From positions 1,364,001 to 1,428,000 of the forward strand of contig NC_025261.1 of assembly GCF_000740895.1 (NCBI RefSeq): 64,000 nucleotides of DNA. The letters are read 5' to 3'. Origin of the DNA: Theileria orientalis strain Shintoku. Taxonomy: Eukaryota; Apicomplexa; Aconoidasida; Piroplasmida; Theileriidae. Shown here piece after piece: positions 52,501-60,588 of this stretch. The translations under genes were made by a program, and so were the position numbers. The notes under the pieces are model-generated. The model was not told the DNA's origin. It did not search any database and saw only the letters and a list, made by a program, of their open reading frames with translations. The first letter of the stretch is position 1; the number at the start of each line of letters is the position of its first letter.

Positions 52501-55500
52501 TTTGCGTCCAACTTCACCACGAACGTCGTGCTCCTTACAGCATCCAGCGTCTTCAGCAGCTCCAGCAACTCCTTTTCGGGCAACTTCACGTCTGTCGTCT
52601 TCACGAACAGCAGTGGCGCTCCTGATCCAGCTGCTCCTCCTGTCTTATCAGGGGCCAACGCCTGGTTGAACTTGTAGTAGTGGTACCTCGGCGCCGCCCT
52701 CGGGTGCTTAAGTGTCGTCGCCGCCACTTCTACTAGCAGCGGGAACCTATCCAGATTCGCGAATACCTTTACCTCGCGGACGAACCCCAGTGCGTGCAGC
52801 GACCTCAGCCCTGCTGCTCCGAACAGGTTCAGGTCGTCCAGCAGGAATGCTGGTGCGAACACTGAGGTCGACGCGTGCACGAACACTCTGTAGTTCGTTC
52901 CCAGCAGTCCTGCGTCCACCACTCTCATCGTCAGCTGCCCGCTTCTGTACTTGAACGCCGTTCCCAGCCCTGTGTCCATTCCCACGTCCACTGACGCTTC
53001 GTACGTGAACGCGTTCCTTGCCAGCGTTGCCATTTCAAACATCAGCTGTTCACTCGGCTCATCCGCCACTGACTTTGCCAGAACCCACTCGAACTCGCGT
53101 GCCAGCCTGTAGAACTTGTGTGCTGACGGCGTCTTCAGGAGCGCCATCACTGGGTACGTGTCGTCCAGCCAGAAGACTGTGAACTTTTCCACTTTGTTCA
53201 TCTCAAAGCCCACGAGCTTGTGTTCCCCGAGCGTGAAGGCTGCGACGTATGGCGCCAGTAAGCTGGTCGCCGGGTTCCCTGTTCCCACCACCGTCTTCAG
53301 CTGCGGCACGTGCGTGTACGCCTTCATCCTACTGACTTCCTTCGGACTCGCCTCAACCAGGAAGTTGAGCGTTTTTCTTGTTCTTGTATTTGCATCACCT
53401 TGACCTGCAGCTGAATCGGCCACTTCTTGACCATTAGCATTTTCAACTCTATTCCACACCTCGTGGGTGACCTTGTTCGCCAGGTTAACTGTCACCTTCC
53501 TATCGAACGTCTTTTCCGCCTCCAGAAGCTTTTTCTTCAGTTCTTCTACTGCCAGTTCAGTTGCATTTGTCATCGGTTCCCACTTTCCTGCCTTGTGGAA
53601 GAAGTAGTGGTGCATTGCTGTTGCAACTGCCGGTGCTGGTTGTGAAGCTACTGGGCCAGATGGCTGTTGTGCAGGTGCAGCTGCTGGCGGCGGCGTCAAC
53701 ACAAAGTGGAACCCAGCTGGCACATCGTCCGATCCTAGGAACGTGTTCACTGATGTCACTGTCCCTTCTGGCAGTACCAGCTCCAGCAGCGTGTTGTTGT
53801 ACTTGACCTTTCTGAACGTGAACGCAGTTGGCTTTGTCCCTGAAGCCCCTCCAGTGTTTGGTGTTTCCAGCAACTTATGTTCATACTTCTTGAAGGTATC
53901 CAATCCTGCATCTGTTTTTTCGTTTACCAGGACGTCCTTTTCGTAGTTCTTGTATCCTGCCTTCGCTGTCAGCTCCACTGTCACCAGACCTGCTGCCTTC
54001 GCCTTCAGAGCCAGCAACCTCGCCTTCAGCGCTTCCTCGTTAAACTCTCCCAAGTCCACTGCGTTGAACACTGCTGCGAAGTTCGTTTCAAAGAAGACTG
54101 ACTTCTTGTCAAAGGTCAGCCCGTGCAGGAGCACTGGCTCATCCATGTACGTGTACGCCGTCAGCGCGTTCAGGTGGTGCGTTGCCAGATCCGTTGCCGT
54201 CAGCACGTCAGAGTTGAACTGCAGTGCTCCCAGCAGGAACGGGTACATCAGGTCTGCCACTGTGTACGTGTTGCGTGCGAACCCTGTCAGGGCGGCGTCT
54301 GCCAGCTTGACGTGGTCGAACAGGAACACTTCCGGCGTCGACTCCAACGCCAGGTCCAGCGCGAACTCGTTCTCGAGGCCGTCATCTACGTCCTCCAGCA
54401 CTGCCAGGACCTCGTCGTCCTCCAGCAGCGTCTCCGTGCTAAAGTCGAACAGCCACCTGTACTTGTCGAAGACGTGCCACTCGTACGCTGCCGGACTCAC
54501 TGTCTTCAGACCCAGCAGCTTCGGCTCATTCCCCTTGAAGCCCAGGTACACTGCGCTCAGCAGCTTGTTGTGCGGCAGTCCCACCACGTCTTTCGAGCCC
54601 TTCATAAACTTCGACACTGTGAACGTCTCATTATCTCCCAGCGTGTGCGTGTACAAGCTCCACGTTCCTCCCAGGTCCAGATGTGCCACCTTCATCTGCA
54701 GTCCTGACGCCACATTGTAGTTATTTCTCATTTCCATGTTAAATTCAAGCACCGATCCCATTTTGTTCGCCACTGTGGCCACGAGTTCCGTCACCTGCTG
54801 TGCGTTTAGGTCTGTTGCGTCTGGCGGAAGCACGTGTCTCGAGAGGCCTCCTTGTGGGTTCAGAGTGAAATACTTGGGAACTGAGTTTGCCTTGACTACC
54901 GCGGGAGAATCTCCTTTGAAATACACTGCCACTTTATTCACGTTGCCGCAGTCCAAGCCCGTCAGAACTTCATCTCCGCAGGTGAGCGACCCCAGTTTCT
55001 GTGCCGACGGCAGTGTGTGCAGCACTCCTTTCATTCCATCCGACACTCCTTCCAGCTTTGACAGTGCCACATTCACCGTTCCTGCTCCAACTGCTGGTTT
55101 AAGTGTGTACGTTGCTGCTGTATCTGCTTCATGCTTCTTACAGACATCCAATGACGATACTGCTGTCAACTTTTTCCTCAGTTCTTCCAACTTCTCTCCG
55201 ACCTTCGAGTCATTATCGAATGCGAACCTTCTCCACTTCGATTCTGCCAGCGTGTTTGCGAAGAACAGCGTGTTTCCCTCTTCCATCTTCAACGCTGCTA
55301 CCAGTGGAACGTACTTGTAAACGTACACTTCCATTCCTACAGCGTTAAAGTCCATTGGGTATGCCACTTCAGGTCTATCAGTAGCAGGAGGCTCAGGTGC
55401 AACAGATTCATTTTCTTTCAAAGGAACGTGGGTCAGATTAAGGTCAAAATCAAAGTGCTTCAGCTTTCCCAGTGGGAACGGCGCCGACATGGTGTGCAAC

Positions 55501-57806
55501 ATCATGTCAAACACTCCTCCTCCGTACTTAGATTGTGAGGTTGCGTTGGTCACTGTGACTGTCACTGGCCCTGTCCTGTATGCTCCTGCTCCGTGACCCA
55601 CTTGCAGTGTCACCGATCCCAATGTTGCCTTTGCAGTATCCAATACGTTTTTCAGCCTATTAGTTTGTCCATCTCCTACTACAGTGTATTCAACCTTAAC
55701 CCATTTCTTAGATTCTCCATTGAAGGAGTAGTAGTGGTTAACTGCCTTGGTCGTCGTTGTGGCTGCAACTGGAGACGATGCTTGGAGGGTTGTTGCAGCG
55801 GTAGCCTGCACACCAGCACCTCCAACACCAACTCCTGGAGCGGCAGGAACTCCGCCTGCAGCTACACCAGGAACGGCACCTGGCGCTCCGGGAACACTGG
55901 GTTGACCGGCTCCGCCACCGGCGACACCGCCACCAACACCTGCTACGCCAGGTACGACACCACCAGCTCCGGCACCTTGTGCTTGTGATGTAGGCAATTG
56001 AGATGGATTCGGAACAGGAGCAGCAGGCGTTGTGTTAGATGTAAGCACCCTCGTGGTTCCTGTCAGGTGCACCAACAGTGGCGTATCCAGGAACCAGTAG
56101 ACCTTCGCGTTCGTTACGCCTGTTAGCTCCTCCAATCCCTCTGTTGTAACATCCTTTCCCACTGCCACAAGTTTCTGAAACTTGAAGGCTTCGTTATTCT
56201 TCCTGTTATGCTGATACATGGTGTATGCCTTCAATTCAGTTCCAGGATCCTGCTTCGCAACCTTCAGAAGCTTACCCACTGACAGGTAGTCGCTCTTCAT
56301 CACCACGTCTACGACGTACTTGTCGTTGGTGCTAACCAGCTTCTTGTTTTCTGCGTCCAACTTTTTAAGCACTGCTTCTGTGTCCTTCAGAGTCTCCGTG
56401 AGCATAACTCTCGACCAGAAGCCGAACCCATTGTTCGAGTAGAACACTCTTTTTGTCGAGAGACTGCCCGAGCCTGACATGTTCATCTGGACCAGAAGCG
56501 GCACTTCATCCGAGAAGAACACCGAGACTTCATTCACTCGTGCGAACGGAAGTCCGTTTTGCGGCGTCCCCGAGTTGAGGAAGTTTCCCACGAAATGCGA
56601 TTTTCCGGTGGCGAACCTGTGGGTGTACTTGGGGAACCCACGGGGCGAGTCGGGTGCCTGGCCACTCACTCTCACCAACACTTCGTTGGTGGTGTATGTG
56701 ACGTCAGCTGCCGCGCCCTTCTTTCCCAGGTCCAAGGTTAGCGGCACTCCCAGGTTATTTTTGAGCAGCGTGAGCGTCGACCTCACCTTTTCCACGGGCT
56801 CGTTGAGCCAGTTGTTCGCGTCCAGGTTGTACACGAAGTGGTCCTTCGTTCCACCCACGAGGTCCAGCTCCGCCAGCAGCGGTGTGTTGTGCCACCAGTA
56901 TACTGCCACTGATGTCAGCGGCTTTTTGGGCAGCACCAGATCTGTTAGCGCTGCACCGGAAACCAGCAACTTTTTCAGCTTAAACGGCTTTGCGACTTCA
57001 CTCCCTGCCTCCAGCAGCTTGTGCGTCACCTTCATGAAGCCTGCCTGCGTGAACGGCCTCTTGTTGAGCGTGAAGGTGGTGGGGAGGCCGCCGAATTCCG
57101 AGGTGTATGTGCCCGTCGACTCATCGAGGAACTCGTCCAGGTGCAACGTCACTACGTTTCCGAACAGTGTGTTCACCTCGTCGAGCTTTCCTGCTAATAC
57201 TGCCTGGTCCAAGTCGTTGGTGTGGTCCACCATCACTCTGGACCACCTCAGACCCACTTCTGTGCGATTAGCTGAGAAATGGTAAAACTTTGTGACCGCG
57301 GGTTGTCCCGTTTGATTCACCGTTTTAAATGTCAAAAATAAAAGTGTGTTCTGCCACCAGTATGCTGCGAGAGTCGCCACTGGGTGCTCAAACGTCGGCA
57401 GCCTCGACACTGCGTCGAAGACCACCTCTGTGCCCTTGAAGGGCGAGGGGAGTGTGTGTGTCAGCTTTGTATATCCGGGTGCGTCCTCCAGGTCCGAGGT
57501 CACCACGGTGACCGTCTGGCCCACGGACTGATAGTTTGTTTTAGCTCTAGCATCAAGAAGGTAAGATCCAGTCAGGTTTCTCATATCTTCGACGCTGGAA
57601 TCTCTCATGAAGGTTACGACATTAAGAACGCCAGCTGCGGCGCCTTGTGCGGGAAGTTCTGGAGCTGCCGTCGAGTCTGCCTCGGCGGGCTTACTCTCCT
57701 CGGGTTTGGCTCCGCCCTTCTTATGTAAGAAGACGGCCAAAACCACGATAAGAACCACGGCAGCGGCGGCGCCTAATAGAAAAGAAACCAATTTACCCGT
57801 GTTCAT
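46566..57806 (-). CDS. Giant signal-anchored repeat protein, FAINT-like, single exon (3746 aa)
   Basis: An 11.2-kb uninterrupted frame. Residues 7-28 are one hydrophobic helix flanked by Lys on both sides, a signal anchor without cleavage site; no other transmembrane segment is seen. About 20 degenerate modules of 140-170 residues follow. Each has the pattern Y-x-H-x-L (YTHTL-like), F-x-L-x-K-L, a short G-x-x-L, then VxVYFWxDxPLLVxL, a YYFF strand and GxWxxx, ending in a helix and VxLDLxxK. The pattern resembles FAINT/DUF529-type Theileria repeats, but membership is inference. Modules are separated by Pro/Ala/Gly/Gln-rich linkers at about 590-690, 1369-1396, 2199-2385 and 2709-3129, the last with elastin-like VPGVG units. 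The Ser/Thr/Gln-rich C-terminus (3626-3746) ends in HSWI. A collinear paralogue lies at 60589. The function is unknown; surface or parasitophorous exposure is plausible. Confidence 0.85.
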   Translation of the reverse strand: MNTGKLVSFLLGAAAAVVLIVVLAVFLHKKGGAKPEESKPAEADSTAAPELPAQGAAAGVLNVVTFMRDSSVEDMRNLTGSYLLDARAKTNYQSVGQTVTVVTSDLEDAPGYTKLTHTLPSPFKGTEVVFDAVSRLPTFEHPVATLAAYWWQNTLLFLTFKTVNQTGQPAVTKFYHFSANRTEVGLRWSRVMVDHTNDLDQAVLAGKLDEVNTLFGNVVTLHLDEFLDESTGTYTSEFGGLPTTFTLNKRPFTQAGFMKVTHKLLEAGSEVAKPFKLKKLLVSGAALTDLVLPKKPLTSVAVYWWHNTPLLAELDLVGGTKDHFVYNLDANNWLNEPVEKVRSTLTLLKNNLGVPLTLDLGKKGAAADVTYTTNEVLVRVSGQAPDSPRGFPKYTHRFATGKSHFVGNFLNSGTPQNGLPFARVNEVSVFFSDEVPLLVQMNMSGSGSLSTKRVFYSNNGFGFWSRVMLTETLKDTEAVLKKLDAENKKLVSTNDKYVVDVVMKSDYLSVGKLLKVAKQDPGTELKAYTMYQHNRKNNEAFKFQKLVAVGKDVTTEGLEELTGVTNAKVYWFLDTPLLVHLTGTTRVLTSNTTPAAPVPNPSQLPTSQAQGAGAGGVVPGVAGVGGGVAGGGAGQPSVPGAPGAVPGVAAGGVPAAPGVGVGGAGVQATAATTLQASSPVAATTTTKAVNHYYSFNGESKKWVKVEYTVVGDGQTNRLKNVLDTAKATLGSVTLQVGHGAGAYRTGPVTVTVTNATSQSKYGGGVFDMMLHTMSAPFPLGKLKHFDFDLNLTHVPLKENESVAPEPPATDRPEVAYPMDFNAVGMEVYVYKYVPLVAALKMEEGNTLFFANTLAESKWRRFAFDNDSKVGEKLEELRKKLTAVSSLDVCKKHEADTAATYTLKPAVGAGTVNVALSKLEGVSDGMKGVLHTLPSAQKLGSLTCGDEVLTGLDCGNVNKVAVYFKGDSPAVVKANSVPKYFTLNPQGGLSRHVLPPDATDLNAQQVTELVATVANKMGSVLEFNMEMRNNYNVASGLQMKVAHLDLGGTWSLYTHTLGDNETFTVSKFMKGSKDVVGLPHNKLLSAVYLGFKGNEPKLLGLKTVSPAAYEWHVFDKYRWLFDFSTETLLEDDEVLAVLEDVDDGLENEFALDLALESTPEVFLFDHVKLADAALTGFARNTYTVADLMYPFLLGALQFNSDVLTATDLATHHLNALTAYTYMDEPVLLHGLTFDKKSVFFETNFAAVFNAVDLGEFNEEALKARLLALKAKAAGLVTVELTAKAGYKNYEKDVLVNEKTDAGLDTFKKYEHKLLETPNTGGASGTKPTAFTFRKVKYNNTLLELVLPEGTVTSVNTFLGSDDVPAGFHFVLTPPPAAAPAQQPSGPVASQPAPAVATAMHHYFFHKAGKWEPMTNATELAVEELKKKLLEAEKTFDRKVTVNLANKVTHEVWNRVENANGQEVADSAAGQGDANTRTRKTLNFLVEASPKEVSRMKAYTHVPQLKTVVGTGNPATSLLAPYVAAFTLGEHKLVGFEMNKVEKFTVFWLDDTYPVMALLKTPSAHKFYRLAREFEWVLAKSVADEPSEQLMFEMATLARNAFTYEASVDVGMDTGLGTAFKYRSGQLTMRVVDAGLLGTNYRVFVHASTSVFAPAFLLDDLNLFGAAGLRSLHALGFVREVKVFANLDRFPLLVEVAATTLKHPRAAPRYHYYKFNQALAPDKTGGAAGSGAPLLFVKTTDVKLPEKELLELLKTLDAVRSTTFVVKLDAKASYNPKEQVTFTVARTTPAAQNGNFEVYDHTFPVTVNAGATAAASHAKKTLVLMVGDKKVGFVTKDGGFTSVTVHWFSGVPVHAALKFGTATKDYLNYFFFGGEHWTTVFDLGVEFALANKQMLYQKLSPHFATKYLDFGNKTLSTQFGVVTDLKLVDYKPEGLKLPDGLVGYTFEWPDAGHQVVKMLNFGWDFDALELELPPGDVKEVHVFSPEGFYAPVFAEVKTNVLVTPATTSPQKAAEYKDVYNYFHVTSSGFWTTLYTKGAKLDNETLALRLAKVAQPALVDLGKREGTYGLPKMLVEKTFFSTAHTYARYEHKLAVGENFLMTRWVFGGLQMEDLPALKADYVAAYFYEDAVPLLLEVNNAGFVRFFAPDANGHWMPENVSRTAVSAFLDNLVHEMTLVASHSEEWVPHLNTKFLRQMELVPQVKVVAVPVPESAKAAAAVVPAPGDASTAPGTPVASPAPEPAAPGAPDAAAAAAAAAKAAGSGAGAVEPQVTPVQAPVVSSAANVQQTSNLQGAGQVASGLGGVGAGAGAGGAGAEPGAATTQAQASNALTTQAQQPSATVTSPAPAKPATDVQLVSRAGGPGSPVRPAAPQVPVANVEAPVNAKREFKPALFNYEDLFHGYLTLGKFVKVARFDTVPNGYNFGKHSFVNGGRYYANKFLLGGKEYALPVEAGASTKSRLASSLAFYSWSTNPLMLKLGLHAKAPVFFSYNKTNDTWAKATVVNLDEELEHLNNLNDVYVFDLAKPNGRHNYYNNRSYYVSDGPEVLPELFKSAEFETFRQVQAKLGENQLEHHEKVPFKLGKLRLNGVDYPSDGLPDDTVFYFMHVFTSKASKKPLLLVFYDDQDERDRKKFEKANPGKFLGHYFQWNLDGTWSRFVPEGADAVVNKLRELEALFAVPLTLDLAKVTGTAGLLNYKANGNDFVVERVFVPAVRAPAEAPARGPAPSDLDVEASALLGGRVGARDVPGPAGSQGGVLDAPEPALRPAVAPGGPAPLPRPGTPGARTPLAGTAAPGAPGAKVVLEDPVVQTRVTLGTGDTVGPAAPAAPQPARAGAAAQSGQSVAGQAGFTLVTRGVTPLSQPGAPTPPVAGPGPHPGEGRVAGLGPQPVHQGGVPDTTNPASIRGGAEVSGNGNGGTQNQNNGQSTTVGQGTTSTTSTVTTVNSGSSGSSGAAGAGVPGVGVPGVGVPGVGVPGTAGNLNQAGSQSTQQVVTGQPTQPVNTVTATSPTGEVTTTVQSGGQTLPAAKAAVTPGPTTATGVPAPAVATQGAGAAAQVGGAGAAAKAGVGAAGTAQTGVAAASNVASTGVPGAGGVAAAGQPGGPQAGAAAGLGPAEPQQPAKPVVAEGSQLNVLPEVTTLPAGVAFVDVAFVAHSGPVPPTEENAGFELYHHHAPFFVHSFTEQGKTEVKKVAKAKKFNVKKLMYGGVDLDFAAPFEPAVGGYAGMTVFYEKNVKTPFAFALFTLKNEADAEKVHYDVWVHRDLKWVKTEELDAFYNLMRGLEMKNNLGPMEDLLAKFTEKLAELAAAAKAMLPNVFSLDLKQDDTVKFGSVVVDKDADLVDGLDMLKQEFKPRMLSPPVGWVDFSLDSVALHGNRYVGLKLPLVGVHAVYTYFRNSPDRYARFPAVMEMVQKLKGYNKPVFKHWYYVYAGANEWRLHFHTFDKLDDHDVFDMLNARLYEYHRVSEFHKGALMLDLDTKFSHVSMGRFVDAVEFFHDPASTNSPVPEGFLLYRHAMATENSTFTLPFVKLQGEVRETGFKYPFAQYFLYFKEGHVVPMVVVLAQKDNVTDQPTHHWYFVNGHELVKFKFAGAADVDPDNHANKAVVTAKFKELLLGAPEPLKEADALKADPPANTVMPAFPASDPTVFSKAVNGVDPAAVPRSGASPQARGAVDARPDVLNLADGLPSAAGTETRTDSQRSDTGSDTRTTGDAQTSEQRNTQQSGTRQQTPAPQDTAKYDFGYQSGHSWI

Positions 57807-58455
57807 TATGATATTTAATAAGATGTAAACATTAGAAATTGATGTTGCGAGATTATCGGGGTCAAAATACTAAATTCAGATTAATCCAAAAAATGTGTAA
57901 AGCAAAATGTCAACACATTTTTGAAATTCTCGTGTAACATTAAAAGTTCTATAGCGTGAATGTATTAGAACCCGAAAAAGGAGGAAAACCTTAAAATTAT
58001 ACAAAAATAAACAAATGAATGGAATGAATAAAATGTCTATGGGGATAATCTAAAACGCCGTCATAGATGTGTAGCCTGTAAAGGCTCCAGTTGAAGAGCA
58101 CCAATTTTAGTCTTTATGCAAATGATTGCCTCAGCGTCCACTCAATTGCTCCTTTTTTGTTATATGACATTAGGACACCTCATTCCCGGTCAAAATTATA
58201 TCGGGTCGTATACACATCTATTATCTAGTCAGCATCATACTAATCCTGAAATTGGTAGCAAACTTAATAAATTGTATATTTTATTATTTCAACTTTCGTT
58301 TAAACATTATTTATGGGATTTAAAGAAGAATTTCTATTATTCAATCACTAAAATGGAAGATTATATTCTATCAATAAGTGTGTATATTAGCATAATATTA
58401 TTTTTGGATTAAAAACGAAAGTTTATAACGGATCAACTCCAATCTAATCGTCTTC
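57807..58455. other. Intergenic region
   Basis: About 650 bp between two minus-strand genes. A 98-codon plus-strand frame at 58116-58412 has a hydrophobic start but no other sign of being a gene. Nothing else was recognised. Confidence 0.5.
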
Positions 58456-59532
58456 TCATAGATCATCCTTCAGAGTCAATTTCCACCCTTCTTTGTGCCT
58501 TTTATAGTTGTTTATGCTCCTGCCGTTGTTAGAGTTCACAATTCTCAGGTTCGTTGTCACGTATTTGCCATTTTTAGAGTACAACCAGATCTTGTCAACA
58601 TAGTCTCCCACCTTACTCTCCCATATAGGCATATTCCCCTCCCCAATGTTATGTACCCAGGTTCCCAACACGGGAGTGTAAACATACGTGTCGATACCGG
58701 AAATCTCATATTTCTCCATTTTAAACCTACTCGAATCTAAACTTTTAATATCAAACAATGGAAGGGTGAAATCGTGCGAGTCCAACTTGAGTTTATATGA
58801 CTTATTTGATATTGGAGTCCACTTGTCACCCTTGCGCTCAAAATGCAAAGTCTCAGGGTCCTGAGAGTTATCTAAAACTAATTCTGCAAAGATCGGAGTA
58901 TTTCCGGAGTAGCAAACTGTAATTTGGAAAAGATTTGACTCACTACTCTTTCCCCAAACTACCTGGTTCCCGCAGACCACTCTGTCCACTTTTACTCCCA
59001 GTTTTGGCGAATAAGTGCCATAAACTATGCCGTTACGCTTTGATTTGTGAACGGTGTATAAATCCGTGTTTGTTTTTGAACTTAAATCGAAGACGCTGCT
59101 TTTATGTATCGAATACGATTCTTGATCGAAGTGGTACTGGTATGGGAGCTTACTTGACTCAACAGCATGCCATACGTCATCTTCTTTCTTAAAATATAAA
59201 TCACTAACCAAATCTCGGTCATTTAGCTTGATGTGTAAGTATAGTGACGAATTATCGAAGAGGTGTGCTATCACTTCTGAACATTTAGTATCGCCGCTAG
59301 TTCCGTCCCAAATTAAACTCCTATCGTCAATAACTCTAACAATTTGAGATTTATTGGTAGGGGTGTATTTGTGTGTTAATATGTTAGATAAATCTTTCTT
59401 TTTTAAAACTATATAAGTTGAATCTAGAGGTTTTGATAAATCTAGAGTTATCGATTCTAGGGATGCCACGCACACATTAAGGCTTAAAGCTGCAAAAAAC
59501 CATAAAATCACTTTAAAACTCAAACTAGGCAT
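58456..59532 (-). CDS. Secreted FAINT-like protein with three modules (358 aa)
   Basis: Residues 1-23 are a clear signal peptide (FKVILWFFAALSLNVCVAS). The rest is three consecutive modules of about 105-110 residues starting near 27, 140 and 245. Each has an ITLDL- or VFDL-like strand, a Y-x-x-HKYTP or TYVYTP-type strand, VDRVVCGNQVVWG or VIDDRSLIWDG (a VxxVxxGxxxxW motif), then a strand before KxDDVWHAV or KGDKWTPIS. This VxxVxxGxxxxIW pattern with a final W is typical of FAINT/DUF529. Single exon with AT-rich codons, unlike the two GC-rich giants beside it. The function is unknown. Probably secreted into the host cell or parasite surface space. Confidence 0.75.
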   Translation of the reverse strand: MPSLSFKVILWFFAALSLNVCVASLESITLDLSKPLDSTYIVLKKKDLSNILTHKYTPTNKSQIVRVIDDRSLIWDGTSGDTKCSEVIAHLFDNSSLYLHIKLNDRDLVSDLYFKKEDDVWHAVESSKLPYQYHFDQESYSIHKSSVFDLSSKTNTDLYTVHKSKRNGIVYGTYSPKLGVKVDRVVCGNQVVWGKSSESNLFQITVCYSGNTPIFAELVLDNSQDPETLHFERKGDKWTPISNKSYKLKLDSHDFTLPLFDIKSLDSSRFKMEKYEISGIDTYVYTPVLGTWVHNIGEGNMPIWESKVGDYVDKIWLYSKNGKYVTTNLRIVNSNNGRSINNYKRHKEGWKLTLKDDL

Positions 59533-60588
59533 ATATTAGGCTCACATGGGTTAGGAATCCACCGCCTCTGATCAACAAGTTTAGATTCCTAAATGTGTAT
59601 GGGGATTAGAAATTAAAGTAACGTTACACATGTATACTAAAATGAAATGAGATAGTTAAAAAAAACACACGATTCATGTACAAACATCTATAGTCACAGA
59701 ACAACATATAGAAAAGTATAAATTTATGAGTAAGGAGGGTGAATATCTATAAGTGAGCATAAAAACTATGTATCTATAAGATATATTAAAATTTATTATT
59801 CAGTTCTATCAATTATTTAATAGGTTTATATACGTACAATGGTGATAGTATTTGGTTGAGTGATGTTAATTTATGGGTATAAATATGTGGAGTGCATGAT
59901 TGGATGTTGTAAACAAAGACACATTTTATCAATTCCTGACAAATTCTATTTGAAAGACATTATAGAATAAAAATAGAAAATTAAAAAAACAAAACACCAT
60001 ACCAAATTAAATAATTTAAGATCGCCATCAAAATATAAATTGTCCATTTTGTATATAAAAATTGAAAAACATCAGACACATATCATTGAAATAAAAAAAA
60101 ATTAGTAAATATGTCCGAAAAATTCATAACCTGATTAAAACCACCAATAATTCAAAAATTTGCAAAAAATGTGTAGGATGACCCAATAAATTTGACAATT
60201 GAAAATAAATGTCCCCTAGACGTTTTAATAAAAGAAACTTAAAACATAGAGTTGGGACGCAAATGTATAGTTAATAAATCGGTTGGACTAAGGAATTTAA
60301 TAACATTTATAGGCTACACATCAAGCCTGAGAATACACTTTCCCCATAACAACGTTGTTATTTTATACTGTTGCATTAGTCTAGTATAAATATTGTTGTC
60401 CCAAATGCCGACTAAATTGTACAACCACAATTAGTCATGTATGTATATATATAAAAAAGTAACATTTACAAAATGTGTTTATAGACACTTTTTTTGGTAG
60501 GAACAATTAAGATAACTTTAGGAGTTTGACAATATCTTCTAAAGTTAATTTATATTTCTTTTTAATGTTTATGTTTTAAAAAAACGAT
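59533..60588. other. Intergenic region, divergent promoters
   Basis: About 1.05 kb of AT-rich DNA between the 358-aa gene and the truncated giant paralogue. No gene or RNA recognised. Confidence 0.55.

Noticed and set aside
58116..58412. Plus-strand 98-codon frame with a hydrophobic start
   Set aside because: AT-rich composition, no recognisable domain, no splice extension. Likely chance in a 650-bp spacer, although a small secreted peptide cannot be fully excluded.
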